A stretch of DNA of 39,287 nt, from the IMG/VR virus record IMGVR_UViG_3300005511_000033, positions 1-39,287 of that record; one strand, written 5' to 3'. Below the pieces are notes generated by a model. The model had not been told where the DNA came from, did not search any database, and saw only the letters and a program-made list of their open reading frames with translations. The position numbers and the translations under genes were made by a program. Source of the DNA: a virus. Shown one piece after another: positions 1 through 8,033 of this stretch; the first letter of the stretch is position 1; the number at the start of each line of letters is the position of its first letter.

Positions 1-14
1 TCGCGGTAGTAGCA
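1..14. repeat. attL core (direct repeat, left copy)
   Basis: The 14-bp sequence TCGCGGTAGTAGCA is repeated exactly at the right end (39274-39287). Directly repeated ends that bracket an integrase gene and an excisionase-like gene are what site-specific integration leaves. The repeat may extend beyond the window, so 14 bp is a minimum. The host target gene cannot be identified from this short sequence. Confidence 0.85.
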
Positions 15-25
15 TTTTTATTGTC

Positions 26-42
26 CCGGACGGTTCCGGACG
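26..42. repeat. Two CCGGACG repeats phased at 10 bp near attL
   Basis: CCGGACG occurs at 26-32 and again at 36-42, one helical turn apart, just inside the attL core. Same-face spacing next to an attachment site suits a recombination accessory protein such as the AlpA-like factor, or a second class of integrase contact. This is inference from position and spacing only. Confidence 0.4.
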
Positions 43-127
43 ATTTCATGCTGTCGGGCAAGTTCCTGTTATAAAAGCGTTTTCGTCCGCTTCGGTCCCG
101 GCATGTTCCATGCAATCGCCGGCCGAT

Positions 128-148
128 TTGTACCCTGACTTGTACCCT
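128..148. repeat. Integrase arm-type sites, left arm (2 x TTGTACCCT)
   Basis: TTGTACCCT occurs at 128-136 and 140-148, 12 bp apart. The same 9-mer occurs three times at the other end of the prophage (39182-39220). Matching short direct repeats on both sides of the attachment core are the usual form of integrase arm-type binding sites. The pair lies immediately upstream of the integrase gene and may overlap its promoter. Confidence 0.7.
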
Positions 149-171
149 CACCTGCCGATCCCGCCTATAAC
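140..171 (+). promoter_or_regulatory. Possible int promoter overlapping an arm site
   Basis: A good -10-like hexamer TATAAC lies at 166-171, only 5 bp before the int ATG at 177. A poor -35 (TTGTAC, 140-145) sits 20 bp upstream and is itself part of the second arm-type repeat. If it is real, the int transcript would have almost no leader, and integrase bound to its arm site would block its own promoter. No Shine-Dalgarno sequence precedes the ATG. Confidence 0.35.
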
Positions 172-176
172 ATCCC

Positions 177-1463
177 ATGGCCGCAAACCTGCTCACAGAC
201 CGCAAGGTCGCCACTGCCAAGCCCAAGCCGAAGGAATACCTGCTGTCCGATGGCGAGGGCCTGGCCCTGCGCATTCGCCCGGACGGCAGCCGCCTCTGGA
301 TCTACCGCTACACGTCGCCAGCCGGCAAGGCCGCGAAGAAGTCGCTGGGTCCCTACCCTGCCATCAGCTTGGGAGACGCCCGCAAAGCTGCCGCCGGGCT
401 GCGCGAGAAGCGCGCCAAGGGGATCGACCCGAACTCCACGCCGGAGGACAGGCCTACCACCCTGCGCAAGTTATTCGAGGTATGGGTGCGCGACTCGCTC
501 AAGACGCGGCGCAATGAGAAGGGGGTGTATGCCGCGACCAGGCGCATGGAGGCCAACATCCTGGCGCACGCGCAGAACGACCGCATCGAGACGATGACGA
601 AGGCGCGCGCCATGGGCCTGCTGGACAAACTGGTGAGCGAAGGCAAAGGGCCGCAAGCCAACTGCGTGCTGGTCGACCTCAAGCAGATGTTGGACTTTGC
701 CGTGGCACGCGATTGGCTGGAGGTGAACCCCACCCGGGCCATCAAGAAGACCGAGGTCGGCGGCAAAGACGTGGTGCGCGACCGCGTGCTGCGCACCAAG
801 GAAATCGTGCTGCTGCGCCAGAAGCTGGCCCAGCCGCTGCTCATGACCGTCCAAGCTATCGCCGGCGTCTGGATCGCCCTATCGACCCTGACCCGCGTCA
901 GCGAAATAACGACGGTGGAAGAGTCCGATATCGATTGGGACGCGCGCGAGTGGCATTTGCCCGCGACCAAGAACAAAAGCAGCCGCGACCACATAATCCA
1001 CCTTTCCCCGTTCGCTTTCTACTGGCTCAGCCTGCTACGGCAGCAGGATCGACCAGGGCCATACCTCATGCCTGGCGGCTCAGGAAAGAACCACCTGAAA
1101 TACAGCTCCCTGTCTCACCAGCTATGCGCGCGCCAGGAAAGCGCGGCGGCCACGCAGGGGCACACCATCCGCGGCACGCTATCGCTGCCCGGAGGCCGGT
1201 GGACCATGCACGACCTGCGCCGCACGGGCGCCACCATGATGGGAGAAATGGGCATCGCCGAGAACGTGGTGGAGAAATGCCTAAACCACGCCGAGTCGTC
1301 CAAGCTGGTGAAGGTATACCAGCGGCAGCAGTTGCTGGAGCAACGGCGCGCGGCGTTCGACATGCTGGGCGCCAGGCTTACCGAATTGCTGGGCGATCCT
1401 AACGACTGGGGACCGGGCAAGCTGCGGCTGGACAATGTTGTGGAATTACGACGAAAAGCCTGA
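177..1463 (+). CDS. int: Phage integrase, tyrosine recombinase
   Basis: A 428-aa site-specific recombinase that should integrate and, with an excisionase, excise the prophage at the terminal 14-bp repeats. Residues 1-90 match the N-terminal DUF4102-type arm-binding region found in P4-like integrases. A core-binding region follows (about 95-190), then the catalytic domain. The full catalytic set is visible: R240 (in LTRVSEI), K265, H345 and R348 (in MHDLRRT), H371 (in LNHAES) and the nucleophile Y381 (in KVYQRQ). The length is normal for the family and the gene looks intact. There is no Shine-Dalgarno before the ATG; a TATAAC box lies very close to it. In the circular phage this gene follows the AlpA-like gene across attP. 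Confidence 0.95.
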   Translation: MAANLLTDRKVATAKPKPKEYLLSDGEGLALRIRPDGSRLWIYRYTSPAGKAAKKSLGPYPAISLGDARKAAAGLREKRAKGIDPNSTPEDRPTTLRKLFEVWVRDSLKTRRNEKGVYAATRRMEANILAHAQNDRIETMTKARAMGLLDKLVSEGKGPQANCVLVDLKQMLDFAVARDWLEVNPTRAIKKTEVGGKDVVRDRVLRTKEIVLLRQKLAQPLLMTVQAIAGVWIALSTLTRVSEITTVEESDIDWDAREWHLPATKNKSSRDHIIHLSPFAFYWLSLLRQQDRPGPYLMPGGSGKNHLKYSSLSHQLCARQESAAATQGHTIRGTLSLPGGRWTMHDLRRTGATMMGEMGIAENVVEKCLNHAESSKLVKVYQRQQLLEQRRAAFDMLGARLTELLGDPNDWGPGKLRLDNVVELRRKA

Positions 1464-1508
1464 TTCACCGGCCGGCCTATACTGGATAAACCACTGTATA
1501 AGCCTGCT

Positions 1509-1742
1509 ATGTCCCACGACTACTTCGACCCCTACCTCGACGACCTGCACCCTGGCGGCTGCTGGGTGTGCGTGCATTGGCACGGGCGGCGAAACGGGGA
1601 TTGGCGGGCGCTGATCTGCGACAGGGAGCCGGGCCGGCCGCTGTGCCCTGGCGGTGTGGATTACGGGTGTGCCTACTGGGAGCGCGAGGTGGGCGCCGAC
1701 GACGAGATACCGCCAGCGTGCTCCATCCCGCCTACTTTGTGA
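1509..1742 (+). CDS. Small Cys/Trp-rich protein of unknown function
   Basis: A 77-aa acidic protein with five cysteines (a CWVC pair near residues 18-21, then single Cys near 37, 46 and 54) and one more near the C-terminus. The pattern suggests metal binding. I do not recognise a family. It lies 45 bp after int on the same strand, and its last 11 bp overlap convergently with the end of the holin-like gene. An imperfect inverted repeat (1478-1500) lies just upstream. It could be expressed from the lysogen together with int, or could be a chance ORF; the Cys/Trp-rich composition and clean ATG favour a gene. Confidence 0.55.
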   Translation: MSHDYFDPYLDDLHPGGCWVCVHWHGRRNGDWRALICDREPGRPLCPGGVDYGCAYWEREVGADDEIPPACSIPPTL

Positions 1743-2265
1743 TCGTGGCCTTGGCCAGCAGGTCGGACTTCTTCTGCCCGCCGGCCGTGCTGCCGAAGTA
1801 GTAATTCATTATCGCGGTCCAAGCAGTGCCAAGCGACCCCAGCAGGATCAGCAGCGGATCCTTCACGCCGTCCGGCAAAGGTGCCCAGATCATAGCGGCC
1901 AATATGCCGAAGAAGCCGCCCGTGACCACGAAGGCCAATGCCCGCGGCGTCCAGTCGTGCGTTTCCACCTCGCGCTGTCTGGCGCTGGCCCGGTCGTCGG
2001 CCGCGATCTTGGCCAGGTCAGCCTCGTTTTTGAAGCCCAGCTCCGTCATGCGAGTCTGGAAATCCAGTTCCGCCATTTTCAGCTTGGCGATGGTGTCAGG
2101 ATTGGCCGTCACCAGCGCGCCGGCTATTTGGTCGTCCGTCGGTTTATCGCCCAGGCCGAGGGCATTGCCGATGGTCGCCACCGCCGCACCGGCCAGCGGG
2201 CCACCCAGCGCCGTCGCAAGCATGGGCGCGGCCGTGCCGATCATCTTCTTCCAGTCGAAATCCAT
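1732..2265 (-). CDS. Holin-like protein (GTA_holin_3TM type)
   Basis: A 177-aa protein and the last gene of the late leftward operon. It has a Gly/Ala-rich hydrophobic N-terminal segment (about 8-35), a charged helical middle with the pattern DDRASARQRE (about 105-115), then two hydrophobic segments (about 125-165) and a basic tail. This architecture matches the 'holin of 3 TMs' family of gene-transfer agents and phages. The likely role is inner-membrane permeabilisation to release the neighbouring endolysin. The ATG at 2265 was chosen because AAGGGGTG precedes it at good spacing; an upstream in-frame ATG at 2307 would run into the endolysin gene. Confidence 0.65.
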   Translation of the reverse strand: MDFDWKKMIGTAAPMLATALGGPLAGAAVATIGNALGLGDKPTDDQIAGALVTANPDTIAKLKMAELDFQTRMTELGFKNEADLAKIAADDRASARQREVETHDWTPRALAFVVTGGFFGILAAMIWAPLPDGVKDPLLILLGSLGTAWTAIMNYYFGSTAGGQKKSDLLAKATITK

Positions 2266-2267
2266 GT

Positions 2268-2804
2268 TCACCCCTTGATGCCGAATACGGCCTTGGCGAC
2301 GTTCCACCGCGCTTGCCTGTCGGCCAGGCCATTGGTACCGCCGTTGATGCGCTTGGTCAGCGCCACGAAGTCGCCGGCGTCGGCCAGCTCATTGCATCCG
2401 TGGTTCGCCCACCACCAGGCAGCAGAGCGCGCGGCGGCGATGGGTTCCTCCAGCAGCTCGGGATGTTCGACCAGGTCCATGGACAGGCCGGCGGCCGCCT
2501 TCTCGTAGTTGGCACGGCCCGTGATCTGGATAAGGCCACGACCCATGAAGCGCTTGCCGTCGCCCGGCTGCTTGTTGCCCAGGTCCGCCCTGCCCTCGTA
2601 TCGCTTCTGCGCCTCGGTCGGCCCCCACAGCTCGCGCGTGTAGATGAAGCCCCCCGACTCGTGCCCGACCTGAGCCAGGAACGCGGCGGCGCGCGCCGGC
2701 GACACGATGGCAAACTCCATCATTGCCCGTTCAACCGGGTCATACCACTTGTCGGCCAGCTTGTTCGACAGCTGCGTGGCCGCGGTGAAATCTTCCTTGA
2801 GCAT
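2268..2804 (-). CDS. Endolysin, GH19 chitinase-like muramidase
   Basis: A 178-aa peptidoglycan hydrolase. Family landmarks are the helix AQVGHESGGF with the general-acid candidate E49, a second acidic residue E58 (in TRELWG), the segment MGRGLIQITGR (about 87-97), and the later AAWWWANHGCN and INGGTNGLADR motifs, all typical of phage GH19 lysins. There is no signal peptide, so export needs a holin; membrane proteins flank it on both sides. The ATG at 2804 follows a strong GGAGG and overlaps the preceding gene's stop as ATGA. The protein is a single catalytic domain with no separate cell-wall binding module. Confidence 0.9.
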   Translation of the reverse strand: MLKEDFTAATQLSNKLADKWYDPVERAMMEFAIVSPARAAAFLAQVGHESGGFIYTRELWGPTEAQKRYEGRADLGNKQPGDGKRFMGRGLIQITGRANYEKAAAGLSMDLVEHPELLEEPIAAARSAAWWWANHGCNELADAGDFVALTKRINGGTNGLADRQARWNVAKAVFGIKG

Positions 2805-3247
2805 CACTTCCCTCCGGTTTTGAAGCCTTTCCACGCTGCGGCGCCAGCGTCTGCGCCAGCCTCGACGCGCGACGAGAACCATTGCAGCCACCGCCGATTG
2901 TTGTAGGCACAGACGCTGATCACGCCGCCTTGCAGGCCGTCCAGCATGGGGAATCCCCAAGCCCTGGCCATCTCGCAGAAGTAGAAGCCGATGAAGGCGG
3001 CGAACGCGCCCAACACGAGGGTGGACAGGTAGCCGTGCCAGCCCATGCGCGGGCGTGTGGGCGCCGACTCAATCAGCACCCGCCACACAATGCCGGCCAG
3101 CGCGAAGCACCCGACGAAGAACCACGTCTGCCGCGACACGGCTATCAGTTCGTCACCGAATGAGGGTTTGGATACATACTGGGCGTAAGCTGTCGCGCAC
3201 CAGAAAAGCAGCACGACGATGAGGCATGCATTGTTCCCTCTCTTCAC
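2804..3247 (-). CDS. Membrane protein in lysis cassette, possible holin
   Basis: A 147-aa protein with a signal-like or signal-anchor N-terminus (KRGNN, then a hydrophobic stretch ending at ATAYAQ, about residue 23). A hydrophobic helix follows at about 42-58 and another at about 72-92. The C-terminal third is soluble and basic. It is translationally coupled to its neighbours on both sides by ATGA overlaps and lies directly before the endolysin, so a role in lysis (holin or lysis timing) is likely. The sequence does not identify a specific family. Confidence 0.6.
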   Translation of the reverse strand: MKRGNNACLIVVLLFWCATAYAQYVSKPSFGDELIAVSRQTWFFVGCFALAGIVWRVLIESAPTRPRMGWHGYLSTLVLGAFAAFIGFYFCEMARAWGFPMLDGLQGGVISVCAYNNRRWLQWFSSRVEAGADAGAAAWKGFKTGGK

Positions 3248-3639
3248 CGCGTTCCCCTTTTTGCGCGTGCATCGGCCCAGGTCAAACCCATGGCGCCGAA
3301 GAAAATGATGGAATAGAAATAGGCGCCGTCCAGGGGAAGCGCGCCGGCCTTCGACAAGCTGAAAGGGGTCAGGATCGACAGGAAGGCCACGGCCAGGTAG
3401 AGCGCGTCGCGTCGCTCAGCGATCCAGGGGAACAGGCGGCGGCGCATCGTTTCGTTGAGCAGGATGTCCAGCGCCATGAGCAGCGCGGCCACGGCCAGCG
3501 CCAGCAGGAACGGCAGCGCGCCGTACCCCTCCAGACCGCGCCATGCCGCCGGCGACGACGTCTCTCGCACGAATGCCGCGAACGGGATCCACAGGGCCAG
3601 CGCGGCGAGCACTCCCCTTGCAACCAGGTCCGTCGTCAT
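3244..3639 (-). CDS. Multi-spanning membrane protein in lysis cassette
   Basis: A 131-aa protein that is hydrophobic for most of its length, with about four predicted membrane helices (about 5-22, 40-60, 80-97 and 106-122) separated by short loops, including a basic one (RRRLFPW). It opens the lysis cassette: the ATG at 3639 follows GGAG and lies just after a terminator-like hairpin at 3654-3674. Holin or accessory holin is the best guess from position. I recognise no conserved motif. Confidence 0.6.
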   Translation of the reverse strand: MTTDLVARGVLAALALWIPFAAFVRETSSPAAWRGLEGYGALPFLLALAVAALLMALDILLNETMRRRLFPWIAERRDALYLAVAFLSILTPFSLSKAGALPLDGAYFYSIIFFGAMGLTWADARAKRGTR

Positions 3640-3653
3640 AGGGATGCTCCAAT

Positions 3654-3674
3654 AAAAAACCGCCCGAGGGCGGT
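3654..3674 (-). terminator. Intrinsic terminator between ejection genes and lysis genes
   Basis: Read on the minus strand, a GC-rich hairpin (CCGCC paired with GGCGG) is followed by six T residues. It lies after the stop of the 959-aa ejection gene and just before the first lysis gene, so it should reduce or regulate readthrough into lysis. Confidence 0.75.
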
Positions 3675-3687
3675 GTATGATCCGGGC

Positions 3688-3768
3688 ATGAACATTGACC
3701 CGACTGTTTTAGGCTGGCTCTGCGCCATGGTCGTCCTAGCGGCCTGGGACCGTTGGCGCGGCAAGTAG
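3688..3768 (+). CDS. Possible 27-aa membrane peptide
   Basis: A short forward ORF starting ATGAACATTGACCC. It encodes a polar start, one hydrophobic helix (VLGWLCAMVVLAAW) and a basic end (DRWRGK). It lies antisense in the gap between the lysis genes and the 959-aa gene and overlaps the end of the latter. A membrane segment followed by a positive tail is typical of real phage micropeptides, but no clear ribosome site is present and chance cannot be excluded. Confidence 0.3.
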   Translation: MNIDPTVLGWLCAMVVLAAWDRWRGK

Positions 3769-6615
3769 GCCCAGCGCCGCCGCACCTGGCAGCAGATACT
3801 GGCTGCCCACCACGGGCCGCTGCGCCCGCATCCCTTCAGCAAGCAGCCCCGGCAAGATGTTCTGCGCGTTGCGTTGCCGGATGGACACCTCGATGTTCCG
3901 CAGTGGCGACAGCAGCGCCGCATCCCCGAAAGGAATCTTCCCAGCCACCGAGCGCAGCAGGTCGTAGCCGCGGCCCGCGAGAAGCGCACCGCTGTTGCTG
4001 TTGTTCACTGCCGAGCCGACCGGTTGCGCCTGCATGTATTCCGCGACGCGGCCCGCTGACCGCAGACCGGTGATTTCCTCAGGACTGAAGAACTGTGCCA
4101 GCTTGCGTTCACCGATGGAGTCCAGCGCCTTGCGATAGGCCGACGAGCTGAACTTGCCGACCTCGTCCGAGGCCCCGTTCAGTGCCCTGCCCTTGAGCCA
4201 GTCCACGATATGGCCACGCACCGCGTTGACAGCGGCCTGGTCGGCTCCCAGGCCCTCTCGCAGCTTCGCCACGTCCTGGATCGTCGCGCCCTTCCCGATC
4301 ACGAACTTATTCATGAACTGGTCCGGCGTCGCCGTGCCCTCGTATACCGCCTTCAGCGCGGGACTGGCTTCGACTCCCTGCATCATCGATCGGTTTGCGG
4401 CGCGCGCCTGGTTGAATGCGGCGATTGCGTCCTCGCCCAATGCGGGGGCGTTGGGAATGGCCGGCAGGTTGCCAGGGTTCACGGCCCGCGCGCCCTGCGC
4501 CGCCGTCTGCTCGCCCAAGCCAAGGACCGGCGTATCGTCCAGCGCGCTCCGTACGGCACCGATAGCCATCCGAGTTTGGCCGTCAGCCGTGGCGCGCTGG
4601 AGCTTACCCATCACCGTCTTGAGCTGTTCCGCGTAATCGACGGTAAACGGCACCTTGCCCAGCGCGATATCGTTGAGCTTCGTGCGGATGCTGTCGGGTA
4701 GCGCGTGCCCCAGCAGGTTATCGTCCAGCGCCTGCGCGGCGCGGCTGGTGAACGATGCGCCATCCAGCGGGAAACTGCGGCCGGCACTGTCGCGCGCACC
4801 GGCATATAGGCTGTCGATCTTGTCCTTCTGTGCCCCCAGGGTCCGGCCCAGCGAACCCATGACCGTTTCACCCGTAGCCACCGCATCCGGCGCAGTCCCG
4901 GCGCCTGCGTTGTTCAGGTATCGAATCAGTGTGGCGTTATTCTGGTTCTGGATCTGCGGCAGCCCGGAAAGCGTGCTGTCCGAGCTATTGGCCGCGATCT
5001 TCGCCAGGTTCTGCTCGCGCGTGATCTGGATCGGGTCCTGAGTGATTGTTCCGCGCGTCGGCGTCGCGCCCACCGTGCGAAATTCTGCCAAGCGCCGCAC
5101 CGCATCAGGCCGCATTTCCCGGCCAGCGCGCAGCGACGATTCCATCTCAGCGCGCAGCGACCGCGCCACGCCATCGGGCAGCGTCGACGGATTCACGCCA
5201 GCATCCTGCAGTAGGTTGTTGAAGCGCACCTCAAGGCTGGCCGGGCCGATGGTGGCACGGTTCCAGGCATTGCGCGCGGCGTCCACCAGGCTGCCGGCGG
5301 CGTTCGTGCCGACGCCCCCCAGGATGCCGCCGCCAAGCGCCGCCAGGAACTGGCCCGCGCCGTTCGCACCGTTCTCCTTCGCCAGGCCGCCGGCGGTGCC
5401 CGAGCCGATGGCAGCACCGATCTGGCCGGCAGGATTCGCTGCCAGGTTGCCCGCCACCGTTCCGGCAGTGATCGGGGCGCTGGCCGTGGCGATAGGCGCG
5501 GCAGCCTGGGAAAGCAGCTGCACGCCCTTGGCAGCGCCGGCCAGGCCGCCCGTGCCCGCCATCAGGCGCGTGACATCGCCCACGATGCGCTCTTGCTTCG
5601 TTTCCGGCGACGGCAGGCCCAGCGTGTCGGCCAAGGTAGTCATGGTCTGCCCGCTGGCCTGCGCGTCCGGTCCACCGAACGCGCGCGAGATTGGATTGAC
5701 CAAGAAGCGACGCACGGGTTCGGTGAAGATCTGGGCGGTGTTGCCCAGGCCCTCCAGGCCGTAGCGCGCGGTGAGGCCAACCTGCCGGCCTGCCTCGTCC
5801 AGGAACGACCGTTCCGGCGGGGGCGCCGGGGGTTCGCCGGTACCTTGCGGCACGGGCGCGGCCCGCTGGTCGCCGACTGGTCCGGGGGTGACGGCCGGCG
5901 CAGGAACATCCGTCGCATATTGCCCGGTACCCTCGGGCGCACCATTGGGCTGCTGCCGGTTGAAGATGTTGCCGCCAGAAAGCGGCTGATCGGGACGCGC
6001 AACAGGCGCGGCCATGCCCAGCATCGACTTTGGATCCTGCTGGACAGGCTTCGCCGCGGTGAGCGCACCGCCGAAGATATCGTCCGCTTTTGCGCCGCGG
6101 TTGCTGCGCGAGGTACCGGTGATGGCACCGCCGAAAATGTCGTCCGTTGTGGCCGCCGATGCGGACGGGAAGATAGCACCGGCGAACCGATTCAGCACTC
6201 CTCGAGCACCGGTCATGCCGCGTACCGTGTCGGCCGCCGCCACCAGCTTGGCAGCGTAGTCCGGATCTTCGGCGTAGCCGCCGGCCTTCAACGCTGTCGC
6301 GTACTTCTGGGCGTCCTGGCCAGCGTTCAACGCGCCGACATACCTGCGCCCCAGCAGGCCCGCAAAATCCTGCCCAAACTCGTCTGGCGAAGCGTAGGCG
6401 CGGTATTGGTCATTGCTGCCGGTGGCGTTGTCGATGGCGGCCACGCCCGGACCCTTGATGTTGCCCAGGTTGTTGGTACCCGGAATGACTGACTTACCCC
6501 AGCCTGTTTCCAGGCCCCACTGCCCGAGCAGGATGGACGGATCGACGCCGATCTGCCCGCCCACGGTATCGGCCAGGCCACCGTACTGATCGATGAAACT
6601 CTGCGGATTCGCCAT
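3736..6615 (-). CDS. Internal virion/ejection protein with glucosaminidase (GH73-like) domain
   Basis: A 959-aa protein. Residues about 5-135 form a FlgJ-like glucosaminidase domain with the catalytic glutamate in WGLETGWGKS (E36) and the motif TNNLGNIKG. Two near-identical DDIFGGA(I/L)T motifs follow (about 150-190), then a Pro/Gly-rich linker, a long Ala/Gly-rich amphipathic region and a helical C-terminus. Position (last of the three ejection-protein genes) and size parallel P22 gp16, but with a muralytic domain added. It is probably packaged in the capsid and ejected to open the cell wall locally for DNA entry. The gene is intact. Confidence 0.85.
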   Translation of the reverse strand: MANPQSFIDQYGGLADTVGGQIGVDPSILLGQWGLETGWGKSVIPGTNNLGNIKGPGVAAIDNATGSNDQYRAYASPDEFGQDFAGLLGRRYVGALNAGQDAQKYATALKAGGYAEDPDYAAKLVAAADTVRGMTGARGVLNRFAGAIFPSASAATTDDIFGGAITGTSRSNRGAKADDIFGGALTAAKPVQQDPKSMLGMAAPVARPDQPLSGGNIFNRQQPNGAPEGTGQYATDVPAPAVTPGPVGDQRAAPVPQGTGEPPAPPPERSFLDEAGRQVGLTARYGLEGLGNTAQIFTEPVRRFLVNPISRAFGGPDAQASGQTMTTLADTLGLPSPETKQERIVGDVTRLMAGTGGLAGAAKGVQLLSQAAAPIATASAPITAGTVAGNLAANPAGQIGAAIGSGTAGGLAKENGANGAGQFLAALGGGILGGVGTNAAGSLVDAARNAWNRATIGPASLEVRFNNLLQDAGVNPSTLPDGVARSLRAEMESSLRAGREMRPDAVRRLAEFRTVGATPTRGTITQDPIQITREQNLAKIAANSSDSTLSGLPQIQNQNNATLIRYLNNAGAGTAPDAVATGETVMGSLGRTLGAQKDKIDSLYAGARDSAGRSFPLDGASFTSRAAQALDDNLLGHALPDSIRTKLNDIALGKVPFTVDYAEQLKTVMGKLQRATADGQTRMAIGAVRSALDDTPVLGLGEQTAAQGARAVNPGNLPAIPNAPALGEDAIAAFNQARAANRSMMQGVEASPALKAVYEGTATPDQFMNKFVIGKGATIQDVAKLREGLGADQAAVNAVRGHIVDWLKGRALNGASDEVGKFSSSAYRKALDSIGERKLAQFFSPEEITGLRSAGRVAEYMQAQPVGSAVNNSNSGALLAGRGYDLLRSVAGKIPFGDAALLSPLRNIEVSIRQRNAQNILPGLLAEGMRAQRPVVGSQYLLPGAAALGLLAAPTVPGR

Positions 6616-8025
6616 TTATTGCTCCTGCTGGGGGAACAGCGGATTCTGTGCGCTCCAGTCGGAAAGCGCGGTCTGGAAGTCGCTGCCGTTCTGGTCCAGG
6701 GAGTCCAGCCGACCATACCGCTGGCGCCACTTGCGCGCGAACATCGCAACATCTTTGGAGCGTTGCAGCACCTTCACCCGCGTATCGATCAGTTGTTTGC
6801 GACCTTCCGCGCTGTTTGCCATGCCAGGATTCAGGCTCACCAGGAACTGACGATCCGCGTCCGACATAGCGCCCGGCATACCGCCGCCGTCCGCCGTGCT
6901 GCGCGCCGATAGGGCCAACTCGTTGCTTAGGGCCTGCGCCGCCTCCTTGTTGCCGACGTTGCTGCCAATGTCGATGCCGAGCGACTTACCGAACTTGGCC
7001 AGCTCCAGACCGGCGGGCGAGTACTTGTTGCCGTCGAAATCGCCCAATAGGCTGCCGATCTTCTGCAACTTGGATATCTGACCATCGGCCGCGCCGGCCG
7101 CCTTCTGGAGGCCGTTGTAGGTGTCGGCAGATGCCTTCGCCACGTCGGTGTCGAACGTCTGATCGGTGGCGCTGGGCGTGCGTCCCAACCTGCCAGCACC
7201 TCCGCCGCCCAACGCCGAAGCGGCGATCGAGCGGGGCATCATGGTAGTTCCGCCATTACCGTCCGGCACCGGCACCAGATCGAGACTAGCCGCCGTCTGC
7301 TGCTGGTCCCTGTTCTGCCCGATCTGGTACGGGTATTGGGCCGCGGCCACGGCGCCCGCCTGCGATCCCTGCACAGCTGCATTGCCCTGGGCATAACCGG
7401 GAATGAGCGACAGCGTTACCTGCCCGTTAGGGCCAACTGTCGGCGTCATGCCATCCGGGATCTTGGGGATGTATTCGCGCTTACCGCTCACCGGGTTGTC
7501 GTAGAAGGCGCCGGCGTCGCGCTTGACTCCGTCGTTGGCGTACTTGTATTGGTCGAAGACGTCGACCCCTGCCAGCTTCAACGCCGTCACGTCGTTGAGG
7601 CTGAGCGGGAAGCCTTGCGCGCCACCACCGCCGCCGGCGCCAGGCATCACGGACGGGCTACCGGCCGGCACGGCTCCAGCCAGCGGCGCACCAGCACCAG
7701 AGCCGCCGCCAGCCGGCGCGCCGCCGTTCAAGCGGCCCAGCAGGCCGAGCACCATCCTCTGCTTCTCCGCGTCCTGCGTGAGTTTCGCTGCCTGTGCCTT
7801 TCGATAGTCGCCGAGATAGGCGTTCTGCTGCGCCGCCTGCATCGCCTGCACCCCAGCCAGGCCGCCCGCGCCGATGGCGCCGCGCGAGTTCGGGCCGTTG
7901 GCTTGCGAAAGTATGGCCAGGCCGGCGGCGAGCAACCCCTGGTTGGTTGGGCTGTTCAGATTGGAAAAGAATCCGCCTTGATCGGCGGCGCCGGGCAGCA
8001 GGCCGGCTTGATCGTCGTATGCCAT
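6616..8025 (-). CDS. DNA ejection/internal virion protein (gp20-like)
   Basis: A 469-aa protein with no catalytic motif. Its N-terminus has the phage ejection-protein pattern of a short Gly/Asn-rich start and then an Ala/Gln helix (residues about 25-90). The middle is Gly/Pro-rich. The C-terminal 150 residues are helical, with the ending DTRVKVLQRS ... MFARKWRQRYG seen in podoviral DNA-transfer proteins. The length is close to P22 gp20 (471 aa) and it sits between gp7/gp14-like and gp16-like genes. The ATG at 8025 was chosen because AGGGG precedes it; an open frame continues upstream to 8397 only as overlap with the next gene. Confidence 0.75.
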   Translation of the reverse strand: MAYDDQAGLLPGAADQGGFFSNLNSPTNQGLLAAGLAILSQANGPNSRGAIGAGGLAGVQAMQAAQQNAYLGDYRKAQAAKLTQDAEKQRMVLGLLGRLNGGAPAGGGSGAGAPLAGAVPAGSPSVMPGAGGGGGAQGFPLSLNDVTALKLAGVDVFDQYKYANDGVKRDAGAFYDNPVSGKREYIPKIPDGMTPTVGPNGQVTLSLIPGYAQGNAAVQGSQAGAVAAAQYPYQIGQNRDQQQTAASLDLVPVPDGNGGTTMMPRSIAASALGGGGAGRLGRTPSATDQTFDTDVAKASADTYNGLQKAAGAADGQISKLQKIGSLLGDFDGNKYSPAGLELAKFGKSLGIDIGSNVGNKEAAQALSNELALSARSTADGGGMPGAMSDADRQFLVSLNPGMANSAEGRKQLIDTRVKVLQRSKDVAMFARKWRQRYGRLDSLDQNGSDFQTALSDWSAQNPLFPQQEQ

Positions 8026-8033
8026 GTCTGCCC

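Noticed and set aside
1478-1500. Imperfect inverted repeat TATACTGG ... CCACTGTATA resembling a LexA box
   Set aside because: The half-sites are not spaced as in a LexA site and only one arm resembles CTGTATA; kept as a possible operator but not annotated.
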